DNA from: Nannobrachium achirus
Lineage: Eukaryota > Chordata > Actinopteri > Myctophiformes > Myctophidae
Assembly: GCA_963921795.1 (NCBI GenBank)
Contig: OY997647.1
Span: forward strand, 63,863,997 to 63,927,996
DNA: 64,000 bases
Direction: 5' to 3'
The notes under the pieces are model-generated. The model saw only the letters and a list, made by a program, of their open reading frames with translations, was not told the origin of the DNA and did no database searches. Below, piece after piece: positions 1 through 10,611 of this stretch. The position numbers were made by a program, and so were the translations under genes. How positions within the stretch are numbered: position 1 is the stretch's first letter; each line of letters begins with the position of its first letter.

Positions 1-540
1 TGGGTTGTTGACACAGAAAACTAAACGTATGTAACCGTTTTTATGGCTGAGGCGCCTGAGTGGAAACTCGGCTGTCAGCAATAAAAAAGGGTACTAAGCG
101 AAGGGGCCCTGACCACAATCTCAGAACGACAAGCGAGGGGCCCCAGCGACAATATGGAATATTGTCAGCAATAATATCTAGGCGATGGGGCGCCGGCGAT
201 AATGTACACGACAACGTACGCTTTTACGCCTCTTCATTTCCGTAGTCAAGTAGGCGCTCGCCTCCTCACGTCCGTAGGTAAATAGGCCACGAGATAGCAA
301 TGGTTGCAAAAATTGCAGACAGACTTTGTGGTGAGACGCTTTTGGCGGGCCGCGCCATAAGAGACAAACATCCATATCTAGCTTTAGTGGCCTTCGACAT
401 ATGGAGCAAATATATATCTAGCTTTAAATTGAGTATATGACTATTGATGGGTTTTTCCACCTTGCTTGACAAACATATTAGCGGGCTATCACTATGGAAG
501 AACAAACATAAATGTACAACTTTTATGTGACTGTTAAAAT
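1..540. other. Intergenic, degenerate short tandem units
   Basis: No gene recognised. Positions 72-200 hold about three diverged units that share a CAGCAATAA block and a GGGGCCCC or GGGGCGCC block followed by a GACAAT-like end. A small A/T-rich direct repeat (TATATCTAGCTTTA) occurs at about 374 and 412. The short open frames here have no recognisable domain. Confidence 0.4.
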
Positions 541-1160
541 GAGTCTTGGTTGTTCAAATATTGATATGTTTCCCGCGAAGATGATCTTGTGGGCGGGTGA
601 CCCAGTTAAGCTCTCGGGCAAAGGGGTATAAATGGGTGTCGCTGCCAGCTTCTAGTCAGTCTTCTCTAGGGCTGCTTACTTGAAGCATTAAGTCCCTTAT
701 TCTCTGACCTTCACTCTATGAGGCTGGACCACCCGTTTGTACCTTTCGGCTGAGACTCTTAGCTTCTTTTTTTACTTAGATTCTTTTTACACTTAGTATT
801 TTTCTGAGATGCATAGGATAGGAAATGCTCATAGCCACTATTATAATCTGCTTTGCTCAATGTTCTAATATTGTGATAAATGTTTAGCATAGTTACTGCA
901 ATGTAACTTTTATAACTTTAATGATTTAAACCTTGTAATCCATTTTTGATTTTTTTTAACTTTCACATTTTTGAACTTTTACTTGTAAGCCCTTAAGGCC
1001 GTTTTCCTTTTTCTTTAAAGACAAAAAATAATATAACTTGATAAAATAAAAAGCGTGTAAAAGCCTTTTTACCAAACCTTCCTCTCCAGTCCTTTTTCTT
1101 TCTTATTTCTGAACTAACCACTATACCAAGATCCAAGGGTTCTCCAACAGTACCGCGTTC
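541..1160 (+). mobile_element. LTR-like stretch (possible solo LTR fossil)
   Basis: A TATA-like GTATAAATG lies at about 627-635 and is followed by pyrimidine-rich transcribed-looking DNA. An AATAAA-type poly(A) signal lies near 1044. This layout resembles the promoter, R and poly(A) order of a retroelement LTR. No coding parts, second LTR or target duplication were found, so the call is tentative and the element would be an old fossil. Confidence 0.25.
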
Positions 1161-2110
1161 AGCCCCTGAGAGGTAAGCTCTGGAACCACACTACGGCTGT
1201 ACATCTACTGATACACACTCACATCTCATATAGGTGGATATTTGTAATAGAGGTTTATTAAGGAGTATGTCATGATACACAGTATTGACATTATTAATGC
1301 ATTGGGAATTGTACTCTGGTTTATTTCATTGTATATGGTATTGAAAAAGATGAGAATCGTATATATTATCACTGCATATGGTGGACGGAACTGAATACGC
1401 AATCTCTGGACTCTGGCTTTAGGGTTGCATTCTGAGGGTGTTAACATATTACCTAAGATAATTTAGCTAAGGTTTACAGTAATTTTCCTACAGACAAATG
1501 TTTTTATTTAGGGGTGACAGTCACCATGTTTAAAGGATAATAATCAAATTCGGGGTAAAATATATATATTATTGCCGTTTGTCCAAGGAGATGCGTCCTG
1601 GGTTCCTTCCTCCATCCAGTGTATCTGTGTAGGATACTCAGTTGTTTTGGAATCGACAGAAAACTTCATATTATTGCATTTATCTAGATTGAGGGAGTAG
1701 GACAGGTTTAAAGGTCGATAGATTTTTGAGGGGCCCTCTCAACCTCTACCTTATCCTCAATAACAGTCCTCTCACATTATTTCCTTCTAGTTCCCTTTCA
1801 TAAGTTATGGGACTAAGCTAGTTGGAGAGAGGAGTTATTTGAGGGGTCTATCGGTGGTAACCAGGTTAGGTCTGAGCTCCAGTTGTTTCCCCTGGATGGC
1901 CATCCAGGGCACTGGCCAGACTAGCTACGACCTGGAATTACCATAGGGAAACGATTTGCTGTCTCTTCTTTCCCTACCACAAGCGGCTGCAGTTTCATAG
2001 CATACACTTCTGTGTTGACGCTTGTTTTAAAAGGTCCCGGAGGAGGGCCTCCTGTCTTGCAGTTTACACACCTCTTTCAGGGGTCGTGACCTTAGGGGTC
2101 GTGACCTTCT
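1161..2110. other. Intergenic DNA, nothing recognised
   Basis: About 950 bases with no supportable gene, RNA or element. The only local structure is a doubled AGGGGTCGTGACCTT at about 2078-2110, immediately before a (TG)n tract. Confidence 0.5.
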
Positions 2111-2121
2111 GTCAAGGTCAA

Positions 2122-2123
<2 letters not shown>

Positions 2124-2195
<72 letters not shown>
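2124..2195. repeat. (TG)n microsatellite
   Basis: About 36 uninterrupted TG units. The long HTHT/CVCV open frames across it are artefacts of the dinucleotide repeat. Confidence 0.97.
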
Positions 2196-2196
<1 letters not shown>

Positions 2197-2458
2197 TTCT
2201 GTTTTCAGGTTGAACTCTACGACTAGTTGCTAGTGCAGTGCTGGCAGTCACTCCACCGGCGGTCTCTGCCGAAGTCCTCGGGCCCCACCGTGAGTTTCGG
2301 GTAGGAAACATCCTTTTAGAGCCGTCACAATCACGATGTTCAACTTGCCGATTTAATTGTTGCTAAAATAATTTGATTGTGTCGTACTAACAATAGTATT
2401 GGGATTAGCTCATATACTAACGGTTATGATTGTGACTGGCCCTAATGTTTACTTTACC
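2196..2458. repeat. Dispersed repeat, copy A (pair with 4417-4680)
   Basis: About 263 bp, more than 90% identical by eye to 4417-4680 in the same orientation. It starts at TCTTCTGTTTTCAGGTTGAA, runs through the GC-rich CCACCGGCGGTCTCTGCC and ends near GACTGGCCCTAA. Copy A begins immediately after the (TG)n tract. Copy B ends a series of shorter diverged units. Function and family are not recognised. Confidence 0.8.
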
Positions 2459-2521
2459 TTGGCTGGATGCTGCAGCTGCTTAATGCTGCAGTTTGGGATG
2501 CTGACTGCAGGGCGTGATTGG

Positions 2522-2617
2522 CTAACCCTAACCCTAACCCTAACCGTGTGTGTGGTAGAGAGAATGTGCATCCACCATAGTGTAGGGCCTGTGTAGTGAA
2601 ATGTCCAGATCCAGCAT
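2522..2617. repeat. Telomere-like CCCTAA tract plus 75-bp unit, copy 1
   Basis: About four CTAACC units are followed by a stretch starting GTGTGTGTGG and ending near GTGAAATGTCCAGATCC. The same arrangement recurs at 8333-8413 with shorter CCCTAA content. This is a dispersed element carrying an interstitial telomere-like motif, not a chromosome end. Confidence 0.7.
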
Positions 2618-2699
2618 TCGTTGAAACATGAATCCACAAGCTGGCACCACATTCCTCTGCTGACAGTTGAGATCACAATTTTGTATTTACCCTTTACAT

Positions 2700-2852
<153 letters not shown>

Positions 2853-3112
2853 CTACCTTATTCATGCAACACCTCAAAAAACAAAGCAGGCAACAATGAA
2901 ACCGCTCCTCCCCTTGTTCGTTCTCTCTCACTCACTCACTGTACTCAGTCAGTGCTCTGGGGAGTAGCAAGGAGGAGCTTTTGTGTTGAAGGCTTTTGTG
3001 TTGAAGGCTTTGTTCACAAAATGTGAAGTGAAAATTAACAGAACTAGTTCAACCGTAACCGCCCCTGTGTCTGGGTATGCAAGACTAGTGAACTTTGGCA
3101 ATGTAAAGGTTT

Positions 3113-3639
3113 GTTTTCTCATGCCAATAACGCTCCTTTTCATTCATATTCAATCACTCAAACCCCAGCATCCCTATTCTTGGGGGACATTCACCAAAAA
3201 TAGCCGATCTACAAGCTCACCACAAGATGCATTGTGAGCTTGTAGATCGGCTATTTTTGGTTAAGAGTTGTTAAAAATAAAAATAACTCAAGTACAGTTC
3301 AACTCAGCCAGTTGTGGGCTTCTGTGCTTGTAAAACAGTTTGATGCTTTGAGCTCTCCTTCAATGAGCAGTTAGTTGTGTTTAAGCTCAAAGCATCAAAC
3401 TGGGCTGAGTTGAACTGTACTTGAGTTATTTTTCCATACAACAACAACTCTTAACCAAAAATAGCCGATCTACAAGCTCAAAATGCATCCTGTGGTGAGC
3501 TTGTAGATCGGCTATTTTTGGTGAATGTCCCCCAAGAATAGGGATGCTGGCGTTTGAGTGATTGAATAATAAGTATAAACGTCCATTTATTTTAAATCCG
3601 TCCTATTAATGAAAAGGAGCGTTATTGGCATGAGAAAAC
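3113..3639. repeat. Large nested foldback element
   Basis: The outer arms begin GTTTTCTCATGCCAATAACG and end in its reverse complement (3608-3639). Inside them are matching arms around CATCCCTATTCTTGGGGGAC, and each arm carries its own complete small hairpin (3193-3261 and 3454-3522, CCAAAAATAGCCGATCTAC type). Further in is a third matching pair (AACTCAAGTACAGTTCAACT). The centre at about 3325-3400 contains a pair of GATGCTTTGAGCTC / GAGCTCAAAGCATC-like arms. The outer ends match a LINE-type 3' tail also seen at 37563 and 52994. No open frame. Confidence 0.85.
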
Positions 3640-4132
3640 TTCCCTATTTGGGGTACAAGCATAGTTCCCTGGCTGCTACGATCTGTTGGAATGTGTGCAC
3701 TGTCTGTCGGTGCTGACTGGCGGAGTCACGAGGCAGAGACAAGTACGTCTTCACTAGCCTAAAACATGACAGTCCGGGTCGCGAGCGTTCATATCGCACG
3801 ACCGTCATGCGTCTCCACTCCATGAGCCCGACTGTGGTTGTCTGCAGCCTGCTGCAAAATCTCTGCAGATTTGTCTGTCTGACCGTCTCGTTGTACAATA
3901 GATCTAGTGTAGCCGCCAGCATCTCTGCACAGCTCTCTGTGCATAATGCATTGACTCGACTGCATTCGCTTCCTGACTACGGAGTCCACCGAGGCTCAAA
4001 CATCACCGCATTTTGCGTTGCGCGTTAACTTTGACAGGCTTAGAAAAATCATATTTTTATTGGCATGATCATGACGGGCCGCACAGACATGCGGAAAGGG
4101 CCGCATGCGGCCCGCGGGCCGCGGGTTGAGTA
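3640..4132. other. Intergenic with right terminus of a hAT-like element
   Basis: The end at about 4075-4132 (GGCCCGCGGGCCGCGGGTTG then AGTAGCGCTG) is the form that ends a common fish hAT family. No left end was found and the short open frames upstream cannot be assigned with confidence. Confidence 0.35.
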
Positions 4133-4416
4133 GCGCTGATCTAGGACTTAGTAGTGTAGTAGCGTCGTCTTTTTTCAGGTTTAGCTTCGTCTTTTTTCAG
4201 GTTTATCCAGGACTTAGAAGTATAGTCGCGTTGTCTTTCTTTCCAGGTTGATCTAGGACTTAGTAGTGTAGCAGCGTCGCCGCTCCGTCTTTTGTTTTCA
4301 GGTTGACAGTTGGCAGCGCAGTTCTTGTTTTCAGGTGGACTCTACGACTGTTGGCAGTGTAGTTTTGGTTTTCAGGTTGAATCTAGGACTAAGTTGGTAG
4401 TGTAGCAGCAGCGCAG
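4133..4416. repeat. Degenerate tandem units, about 50-65 bp
   Basis: At least five diverged copies of a unit containing CTAGGACTTAGTAGTGTAG followed by GTCTTTTNTTTTCAGGTTGA. The series runs straight into the long dispersed repeat at 4417, which begins with the same TTTTCAGGTTGAACTCTACG block, so the long repeat looks like the last unit of the series. Confidence 0.7.
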
Positions 4417-4680
4417 TCTTCTGTTTTCAGGTTGAACTCTACGACTAGTTGCTAGTGCAGTGCTGGCAGTCACTCCACCGGCGGTCTCTGCCGAAGTCCT
4501 CGGGCCCCACCGTGAGTTCGGGTAGGAAACATCCTTTAGAGCTGTCACAATCACGATGTTCAACTTGCCGATTTTAATTGTCGCTAAAATAATTTGATTG
4601 CGTCGTACTAACAATTAGTATTGGGATTAGCTCAAGTACTAACGGTTATGATTGTGACTGGCCCTAACCTTTACCTTACC
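4417..4680. repeat. Dispersed repeat, copy B
   Basis: Partner of 2196-2458, with small indels such as GTGAGTTCGG against GTGAGTTTCGG. Confidence 0.8.
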
Positions 4681-4683
4681 AGT

Positions 4684-4874
4684 GTAACCCTGGTTAATTC
4701 TGGTTTTATGCAGTCATATCTCATTTATAACAGTGTAATAGCGTTATCCATTGCGCAACTTGCTACAGCTTGGCGAGCCAAGCTGTAGCAAGTTGCACAA
4801 TGCACAATGGATAACGCTATTACACTGTTATAAATGAGATATGACTGCATAAAACCAGAAGTAACCAGGGTTAC
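4684..4874. repeat. Long near-perfect palindrome (foldback MITE)
   Basis: Arms of about 90 bp run from GTAACCCTGGTTA inward through GTTTTATGCAGTCATATCTC to a centre near GCTTGGCGAGCCAAGC. The two arms differ by only a few bases. No open frame. The near identity suggests recent insertion or gene conversion between the arms. Confidence 0.9.
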
Positions 4875-4898
4875 TTCTGGTGACTTCTGGTTACTCAG

Positions 4899-5171
4899 TG
4901 ACTATCTATTTCCATATAGATAGTCACTGAACTTTTCTGTTACTGCCCATTTGAGAGCAAGGAATTCCAGTTTGTGTGCTGGATAACGGGATTCACTGCG
5001 AGAGAGTCCTCTGCTGGCATAAGCAATGACTATGTTCTGTCCTTCTTGTTCCTGATATAGCACAGCTCCCAGACCAATGGAGCTGGCATCAGTATGCAGG
5101 AGATATGGTTTCTGGGGGTCAGCAAAAGCTAGAACTGGAGCAGTGGTGAGTTTTTGAATAACAGCATTCAC
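4899..5171 (-). mobile_element. Ty3/Gypsy pol fragment (RT end/RNase H)
   Basis: A minus-strand frame of 89 residues matches the reverse transcriptase to RNase H connection of Ty3/Gypsy elements, with the FADPQKPYLLHTDAS and GLGAVLYQEQ signatures. It is an isolated, old, broken piece with no LTR next to it. Confidence 0.85.
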
Positions 5172-5690
5172 TTGAGTTCACACAGTACTTGTGCCTGTGG
5201 AGTGACATCAGAACATGACAACAGTGTACTTCAGGATCTCCAGAAACAAATGAACAAACTGCAGAATCAATTAACAACATTGCTTTCGCAGAAGTCAAGC
5301 CCCTCACCATCAAAGGGTAAACCAGCTGCTACTGCTGTGCCACAGTCCTCCACCAGACCAAAGCCTTGGTACTGTTTCAAGTGTGGTGAGGACGGACACA
5401 TCTCTTCCTCTTGCAGTAATGCAGCCAATCCTACTCTGGTGATGGCAAAGAAGAAGCAACTACAACAGAAACAACAGACTTGGGATTTGAAGAACAACAT
5501 GAAGTCAAACTGAAAGCAGTCTCTGTGGAGGGACAACCAGAGGCTGCAGTGAAACCATGTCCCATCAATTGCAAACAATCACAACCCACTTCCCATACCT
5601 GCAAGTTGCCAAAAGGACTTATTGCAACCAAACGTGACAACCCAACCAGACATGGCAACCTTGTCAAGCAAGGAGTATAAATAAAGGTTG
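5154..5690 (+). mobile_element. Gag-like fossil with one CCHC zinc knuckle
   Basis: A plus-strand frame contains a short coiled-coil-like Q/L-rich stretch, a basic S/P/K linker and one retroviral-type zinc knuckle (CFKCGEDGHISSSC). This is typical of the nucleocapsid end of Gag in Ty3/Gypsy-like elements. It lies head-on to the pol fragment on the other strand, so the two are not one intact element. Old and broken. Confidence 0.7.
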
Positions 5691-6089
5691 AGGTGATGTC
5701 ACTTCCTAGATTGCCACTCCCTCCCAACCCAGAGTGTTTGGAAGCAGCATGGCCCATGCTATGCTGCTGCAGCTGCCCTCATGCTGTATACTTTCTGTGC
5801 CTATCCATACAGGCCCGGGGGAACAGGCTCTGACGCTCTGGGCAGTGTACCTATGATGCCCCCCCCCCCATGTCCGTCCACCCCCCCCCCCCGCCCCCCC
5901 CCCCCCCCGTCTGTACATACCCCAAATGGGCTTCTGAAAGGTTAAATAACAACACAGAGAGACTATACTGTTTGAAAATGAAATAACACATTTACTTCAA
6001 AATGAAATAACCATCACTTTATACTTCACAGCTACAGTAAGTGTCTAAATGGGGAGGATAAAGAAGTAAGCAATTTACCCCGAGTGAGA
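5691..6089. repeat. Poly-C tracts and flanking intergenic DNA
   Basis: C-rich runs lie at about 5859-5868 and 5880-5909. The rest has no recognisable feature. Homopolymer runs of this kind are prone to assembly error. Confidence 0.6.
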
Positions 6090-6192
6090 GGACATTATGC
6101 TCTGATAATGTCCTGTGTTAGGGGGTGATCGGACGAGGCGAAGCCGAGTCCGATAACCCCCTAACACAGGACATTATCAGAGCATAATGTCC
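6090..6192. repeat. Palindrome with 37-bp arms
   Basis: The arms GGACATTATGCTCTGATAAT... and its reverse complement flank a CpG-rich centre near GGCGAAGCCGAGTCCG. The words CCCCGAGTG occur just outside both arms in the same orientation. It lies just outside the Mutator-like element at 6396 and within a larger unit whose possible ends (CTACCACTTTTTC at 6219, GAAAAAGTGGTAG at 7391) are also inverted. Confidence 0.8.
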
Positions 6193-6395
6193 GACCCCGA
6201 GTGGTAAATAGCTTTTCTACCACTTTTTCCCATATACATGAAAGAAAACACATAGTTGTAACTTGCAAGGATCTTAAGTTACAATCATTATTGCCTATAA
6301 AACTTCCGCCATAACAACAAATAGTGCCACAAACAACATCTTCTACTCACCACCAGATGGCGCCAACTCCATGCTGAGACAGATGTCTAGCTTAC

Positions 6396-7007
6396 GCGAC
6401 CGAGTATTTCCCGGTGAATCTGTGCGCAAAGGTGGGGGCCGATGGGCAAGGAGGGTTGCGAGCTTATGAGAAACAACTAAAATAAGACCTTAAAACCTGG
6501 CGAAAACAGTTGCGTGCATTAGCGCAAATGGAAAACATTCAATTAACTTCTGAAAAGCCTACACGGCCTTTAAACAGCGTGCATACGGTGCATTAGATGA
6601 GGATAAATGAAATCATTAAATGGAAATCATTAAATTAACTTCTGAAAAGGCTTCTTCTAAGCCTACACTATATAGCCTACTAAAAACGAGTGAATCTTGC
6701 CACACGTGAATAATTGTGGTTCAGTGGTTGTAAACAATAACACAGACAATATAAAATCCTTAGTCTAGTTGTGGGAAGAAAAGGATATCATCATCATCAT
6801 GGCCCCAAATAACTTTTAAATATCTTGCAATTGGAGACGAGTCTCTTACTAAATCGGCAAGAGTGCCTCTCATTTTCAATACATAAAGGCTAAGCTATAG
6901 AACCTCTCCATCATCAGCAATAGTCAGTGGTGGTGCGTGTCCCCCAGACCCCCACACTCCCAAGCCCCCACCTTTGCGCACAGATTCACCGGGAAATACT
7001 CGGTCGC
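6396..7007. mobile_element. Non-autonomous Mutator-like DNA transposon, copy 1
   Basis: 612 bp with long inverted ends that start GCGACCGAGTATTTCCCGG and extend at least 40 bp through GTGCGCAAAGGTGGGGG. It is flanked by a perfect 9-bp direct duplication, CTAGCTTAC (6387-6395 and 7008-7016). Long inverted ends with a 9-bp duplication fit Mutator-like elements; Merlin (8-9 bp) is the alternative. No transposase frame. A related copy is at 24777-25376. Confidence 0.85.
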
Positions 7008-7016
7008 CTAGCTTAC

Positions 7017-7454
7017 AGCTAAGCTAACGTCAGTTAAAAGCACCGTTCCGGCCGTAAATAGAGGCTGTTCGCTTCCAGAAAGGCATAGGTTCAGAGAAAA
7101 GGGGCTTTAAAGTTGGCGGATTGCATTGGATCCAAATAAATCGGCGACGATAGTACGCACGTTAGTAAACATAGAACCGCTGCGACCGTCATTTGTTGGT
7201 GGGGGGAAAGGTGTTCCGACCATAGGTTCCGACTCCCTCCTGAAGTCCCCGGATGCGTTCATCGCGTATTGATCTCGGAAATGTGCCTCATTTGCATGTA
7301 CATCCGGGCATTTCACACATTCCGGCTATTGTGGCCTCATTTACTACTGTTTTAAGCCAATCACAATCCAGTATTTGAACACGTGACTAGAAAAAGTGGT
7401 AGAAAGTCCGATAATAAAGATGTCGGTCTTCTCATGCGACGCAGTTGGCTCGCT
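7017..7454. other. Intergenic, no gene supported
   Basis: A 69-residue minus-strand frame at 7107-7316 has no domain I recognise. The inverted word pair TCTACCACTTTTTC / GAAAAAGTGGTAGA (6217 and 7391) may mark the ends of an older host element into which the Mutator-like copy inserted. Confidence 0.35.
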
Positions 7455-8073
7455 TCAATCTCTCCCTCTCTCTCTCTCGGTTATGAGTGTAATGAAATAG
7501 TATTTTTTGTGAAATCGCCGAGGAGGGGACTCAGTATTTTGTGGGAAACTATATTCCATAATTTGCTCTGGGCCTCTTTTAACGAGCTCTGTCCTGACAG
7601 AGTCAGTGATTCGTTTTGGCCACAATGCGGGGTCATCAGATAGAGATAAAATGACCTCTGCAGTCTCTGTCTCACTGTCACTGTCTTTTTCGCCCTCGCC
7701 CTCCATGGGCTCAATCACTTCATGATCATCATCATCATCATCATCATTTTCACTTACGGCTTCGGGCTGCTGCGTTCCAGCAGCTTGCGCTCCAGAAGAG
7801 CCAGCCACCACCACTTCGTCCTGGGCAGGCTCGGCAGGTGGCTGTGGATCCTGCTCCATTTCCCCATGATCTGAATCATCATCCCCGGATCGCGGACCCG
7901 CCGGACCGTCACTGGTACCGCCCGGTAACATTACACTCGGGGCTGGCGCGCGCGGCCGCTGCGGCAGCGCTACCGGTAAAAAAAGATGTCAATTTTGGAT
8001 ATGATTCCAATTTTTTTGCCCTTTCTTCCTTCTTCCTCTTGTTTTGCGCCCCACTTGCTTTCTTTCTGTTCAT
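7455..8073 (-). pseudogene. hAT transposase 5' coding end (ZMYM1/TTF-type)
   Basis: Reading leftward from an ATG at 8073, the frame gives MNRKKASGAQNKRKKEERAK and then a PKLTSFF motif, the usual basic start of hAT transposases that carry a TTF-type zinc finger. That frame stops at 7909. An overlapping frame (7931-7455) continues with a D/E-rich linker and then DPALWPKRITDSVRTELVKR, GPEQ and FHKKYYF, the stretch that leads into the TTF finger. The finger, RNase H core and dimerisation domain are absent, so this is either exon 1 of a spliced gene or a 5' fragment. The change of frame at about 7910-7930 means one indel or an unseen intron. Identity is inferred from family pattern, not from a search. 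Confidence 0.65.
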
Positions 8074-8332
8074 TTTGTTTTGTTGTTGTCTCCCCTCCTG
8101 ACACACTGCCGACACATGGGTTGATGGGTAATTAGTAGAAATGTATTTTACTGTGAGGCGCTCAGCACACCGGGGTTTTTTGTGACACGAGCTGATGAGC
8201 TCTGGCGAGCCTCCCATTGAACCTGCTGGATCTGGAACCCCTCCTCCCAAGGCGTTTGGTAGGAAGTTGTGTTCCCCCTGTGTTCTCTCACACTGAGACA
8301 CTGAGCCCCAATCCCAATGCCCCAATCCTGAC

Positions 8333-8413
8333 CTAACCCTAACCATGTGTGTGTGGCAGAGAGAATGTGCATCCACCATAGTGTAGGGCCTGTGTAGTGA
8401 AATGTCCAGGTCC
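8333..8413. repeat. Telomere-like CCCTAA tract plus 75-bp unit, copy 2
   Basis: Second copy of the unit at 2522-2617, ending GTGAAATGTCCAGGTCC. Confidence 0.7.
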
Positions 8414-8660
8414 ATAAGACCTGGACATTTGAAAGGTCACATTCTTGGTACCTTCCAAAAGGTCACGTTTTGGTACAATAGGTGCCAAAACGCCACACTT
8501 TGCTCGGTACCGAAAGGTGACTGTTTGATTGCAGTGGGGTGAGGTTAGGATTGTAAAGCCGGGTCCGGGTCTGGACCTGGTCATCTGAAAGGTCACGTTT
8601 TGGTACGTACCAAAATGTATCTTTTTGGTAGGTACCAAGGGGTCACTTTGGATGTTTGTG
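8414..8660. repeat. Cluster of GGTACC-centred inverted words
   Basis: Several interleaved copies of AAAGGTCAC and TTTTGGTAC / GTACCAAAA occur at 8439, 8458, 8512, 8588 and 8619. They read as a short degenerate tandem array with internal palindromes. No coding signal. Confidence 0.5.
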
Positions 8661-8787
8661 GGGAAAGGGGTTCATGTAGTTTCTTCCCCTTAGATCAAGA
8701 ACATCATGTCGTTGTGTGGAGCAACAACTTCGGATTTCTCCTGGGCCTTTGGAGTTATGACAAGGTAACTATACAATCCAAACGCGC

Positions 8788-8947
<160 letters not shown>

Positions 8948-8995
8948 AGTCTACGTATAATCTAATGAGATTTTTCTTTTTGTTTGGTTTTTCTC

Positions 8996-8999
8996 TTTT

Positions 9000-9039
<40 letters not shown>

Positions 9040-9044
9040 TCAGA
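8996..9044. repeat. (CTTT)n microsatellite
   Basis: About eleven CTTT units just downstream of the (GT)n tract. Confidence 0.95.
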
Positions 9045-9086
9045 TGATGAAGAAGCCATTCCAGTCGGTGTGTGGAGCAACAATTT

Positions 9087-9370
9087 GTCAGGCTTTTTTC
9101 TTTTCTTTTTGAATTTGCTATCCCCTTTACAGTCAGATTTTTATATATTTATTTTATAGTATTTGTTTGGATTTTACGGGGGCCACAGTAAACTGCGATC
9201 CCCTTGTCAGTTAGTTTTTCCTTTTTTAAATTTGCTATACCTTTTTCAGGTAGATTTTTAATTTGCTTTGATTGTACGGGACCACAGTAAGTAGAGTGTG
9301 ATCCCCTTGTCAGGCAGATTTATTTTTTTATTTTTATTTAGAATTTGCTTTGATTGTACGGGGGCTAGAG
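9087..9370. repeat. Degenerate tandem units, about 115 bp
   Basis: Three diverged units share GATCCCCTTGTCAG, a T-rich block, GAATTTGCT and GATTGTACGGGGGCCACAG. An isolated partial unit reappears at about 10065-10105 (GTCAGGCAG...TTGTACGGGGGCCACAG). Confidence 0.7.
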
Positions 9371-10411
9371 TCCTGCAAGCCTGACATGATCAGAACATTT
9401 AGCGTTGTTAATTTCACCGTACTTCTCGGTTTGTGCGCTGCTAGAATGGAGGGTGTGTGTGTTCTGGAAGCCTGAAGGCAGCACTCTAGGCTATGGGTTC
9501 TCTCACGTATCTATAGCAACACTACTCTCATTGGTCGTGTCATTGAGTACATTAGCCAATGAGCCCCTGGCCGCAATGAGCGGAGGGTTTTTCTAGACAC
9601 AAGACTGTCACACGTTCTCTCAGTGTGTCTGCAGTGCATACACAGCGAGACGAGAAAAGTAGGAGCACTACTGTGTGTAGAATCATCGTCATTTCTCAAA
9701 TAAATCACCCTGTAATTCATATTGATTCCCTGACCTCCCGTATCAGTTCATTACAGGATGGGTCTTTAGTAAACTGGACCATTCTCCGTATTTTATTAGA
9801 CAGTTTGTAACTTGCAAGACTAGTTTGTAACCACGGCAAGCTGATAATTATCAATGTCTAATTTTCTGCTGTGAGGATATACAGTAACATGACAAACGGT
9901 GGCTGTTGGGAGATGTCTTACTTTTGTTGTGATGTGATGTATGTTGCTGTGCTGTTGACTTCTTTGATTTAAATTTTCGTCATAAAGTTCTGACTTTCTG
10001 ACATGCGTGCAGCTTTCCAAACTCAAATTAGGGTTAATCCTTTTGTTGTGAGAGATGTCATTCCTCGTCAGGCAGTTTTTTTTTATTGTACGGGGGCCAC
10101 AGAGTGTCGCTGTGACACGAGGTCAAGGTATGGGTATTCCCTCGTGCAGAGAAGAAGCTTGATGCAAAATACATTTTACAAACTTAACTGTGACAAATCA
10201 GAAATCATTATAGTATTGGCCCTGACTCTCATTGTCCTGCATTTTGCAGATCAGCTTCCGCCACCTTTTCCCTCCTAACACCACATCCTTCCACCTTCTA
10301 ACACCTCTTTTTAACACCACCTTCTAACACCACCTCCTTCCCTGAGGTGGAGGAAGCTGATCTGCAGAAGGCACTTGGCAATGTGAACTCACTCAGGCCC
10401 CCTGCTGGTAT
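9371..10411. other. Intergenic, no gene supported
   Basis: Several 60-90 residue open frames have no recognisable domain. TAACACCAC / TTCTAACACC words repeat at 10270-10340 near a GTGGAGGAAGCTGATCTGC block whose inverse (GCAGATCAGCTTCCGCCACC) lies at 10246, so a small degenerate inverted structure spans about 10246-10366. Confidence 0.4.
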
Positions 10412-10515
10412 ATGGCAGGTGCACATGCCATACATGCAGAGGACTATAGCAGGTGCACATGCCATGTATGCAGAGGACTATGGCAGGTGCACATATGCCA
10501 TACATGCAGAGGACT
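10412..10515. repeat. Three tandem copies of a 33-36 bp unit
   Basis: The unit contains GGCAGGTGCACATGCCAT then ACATGCAGAGGACTA. Confidence 0.85.
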
Positions 10516-10611
10516 TCAACTGTTAACACAAGGATGGTGGTTACAGCTAAACATCACATGTAGAGACACAGAGCCAATGGTCCTCTAGAGGCAACACTGC
10601 TGTTGTCTGAC

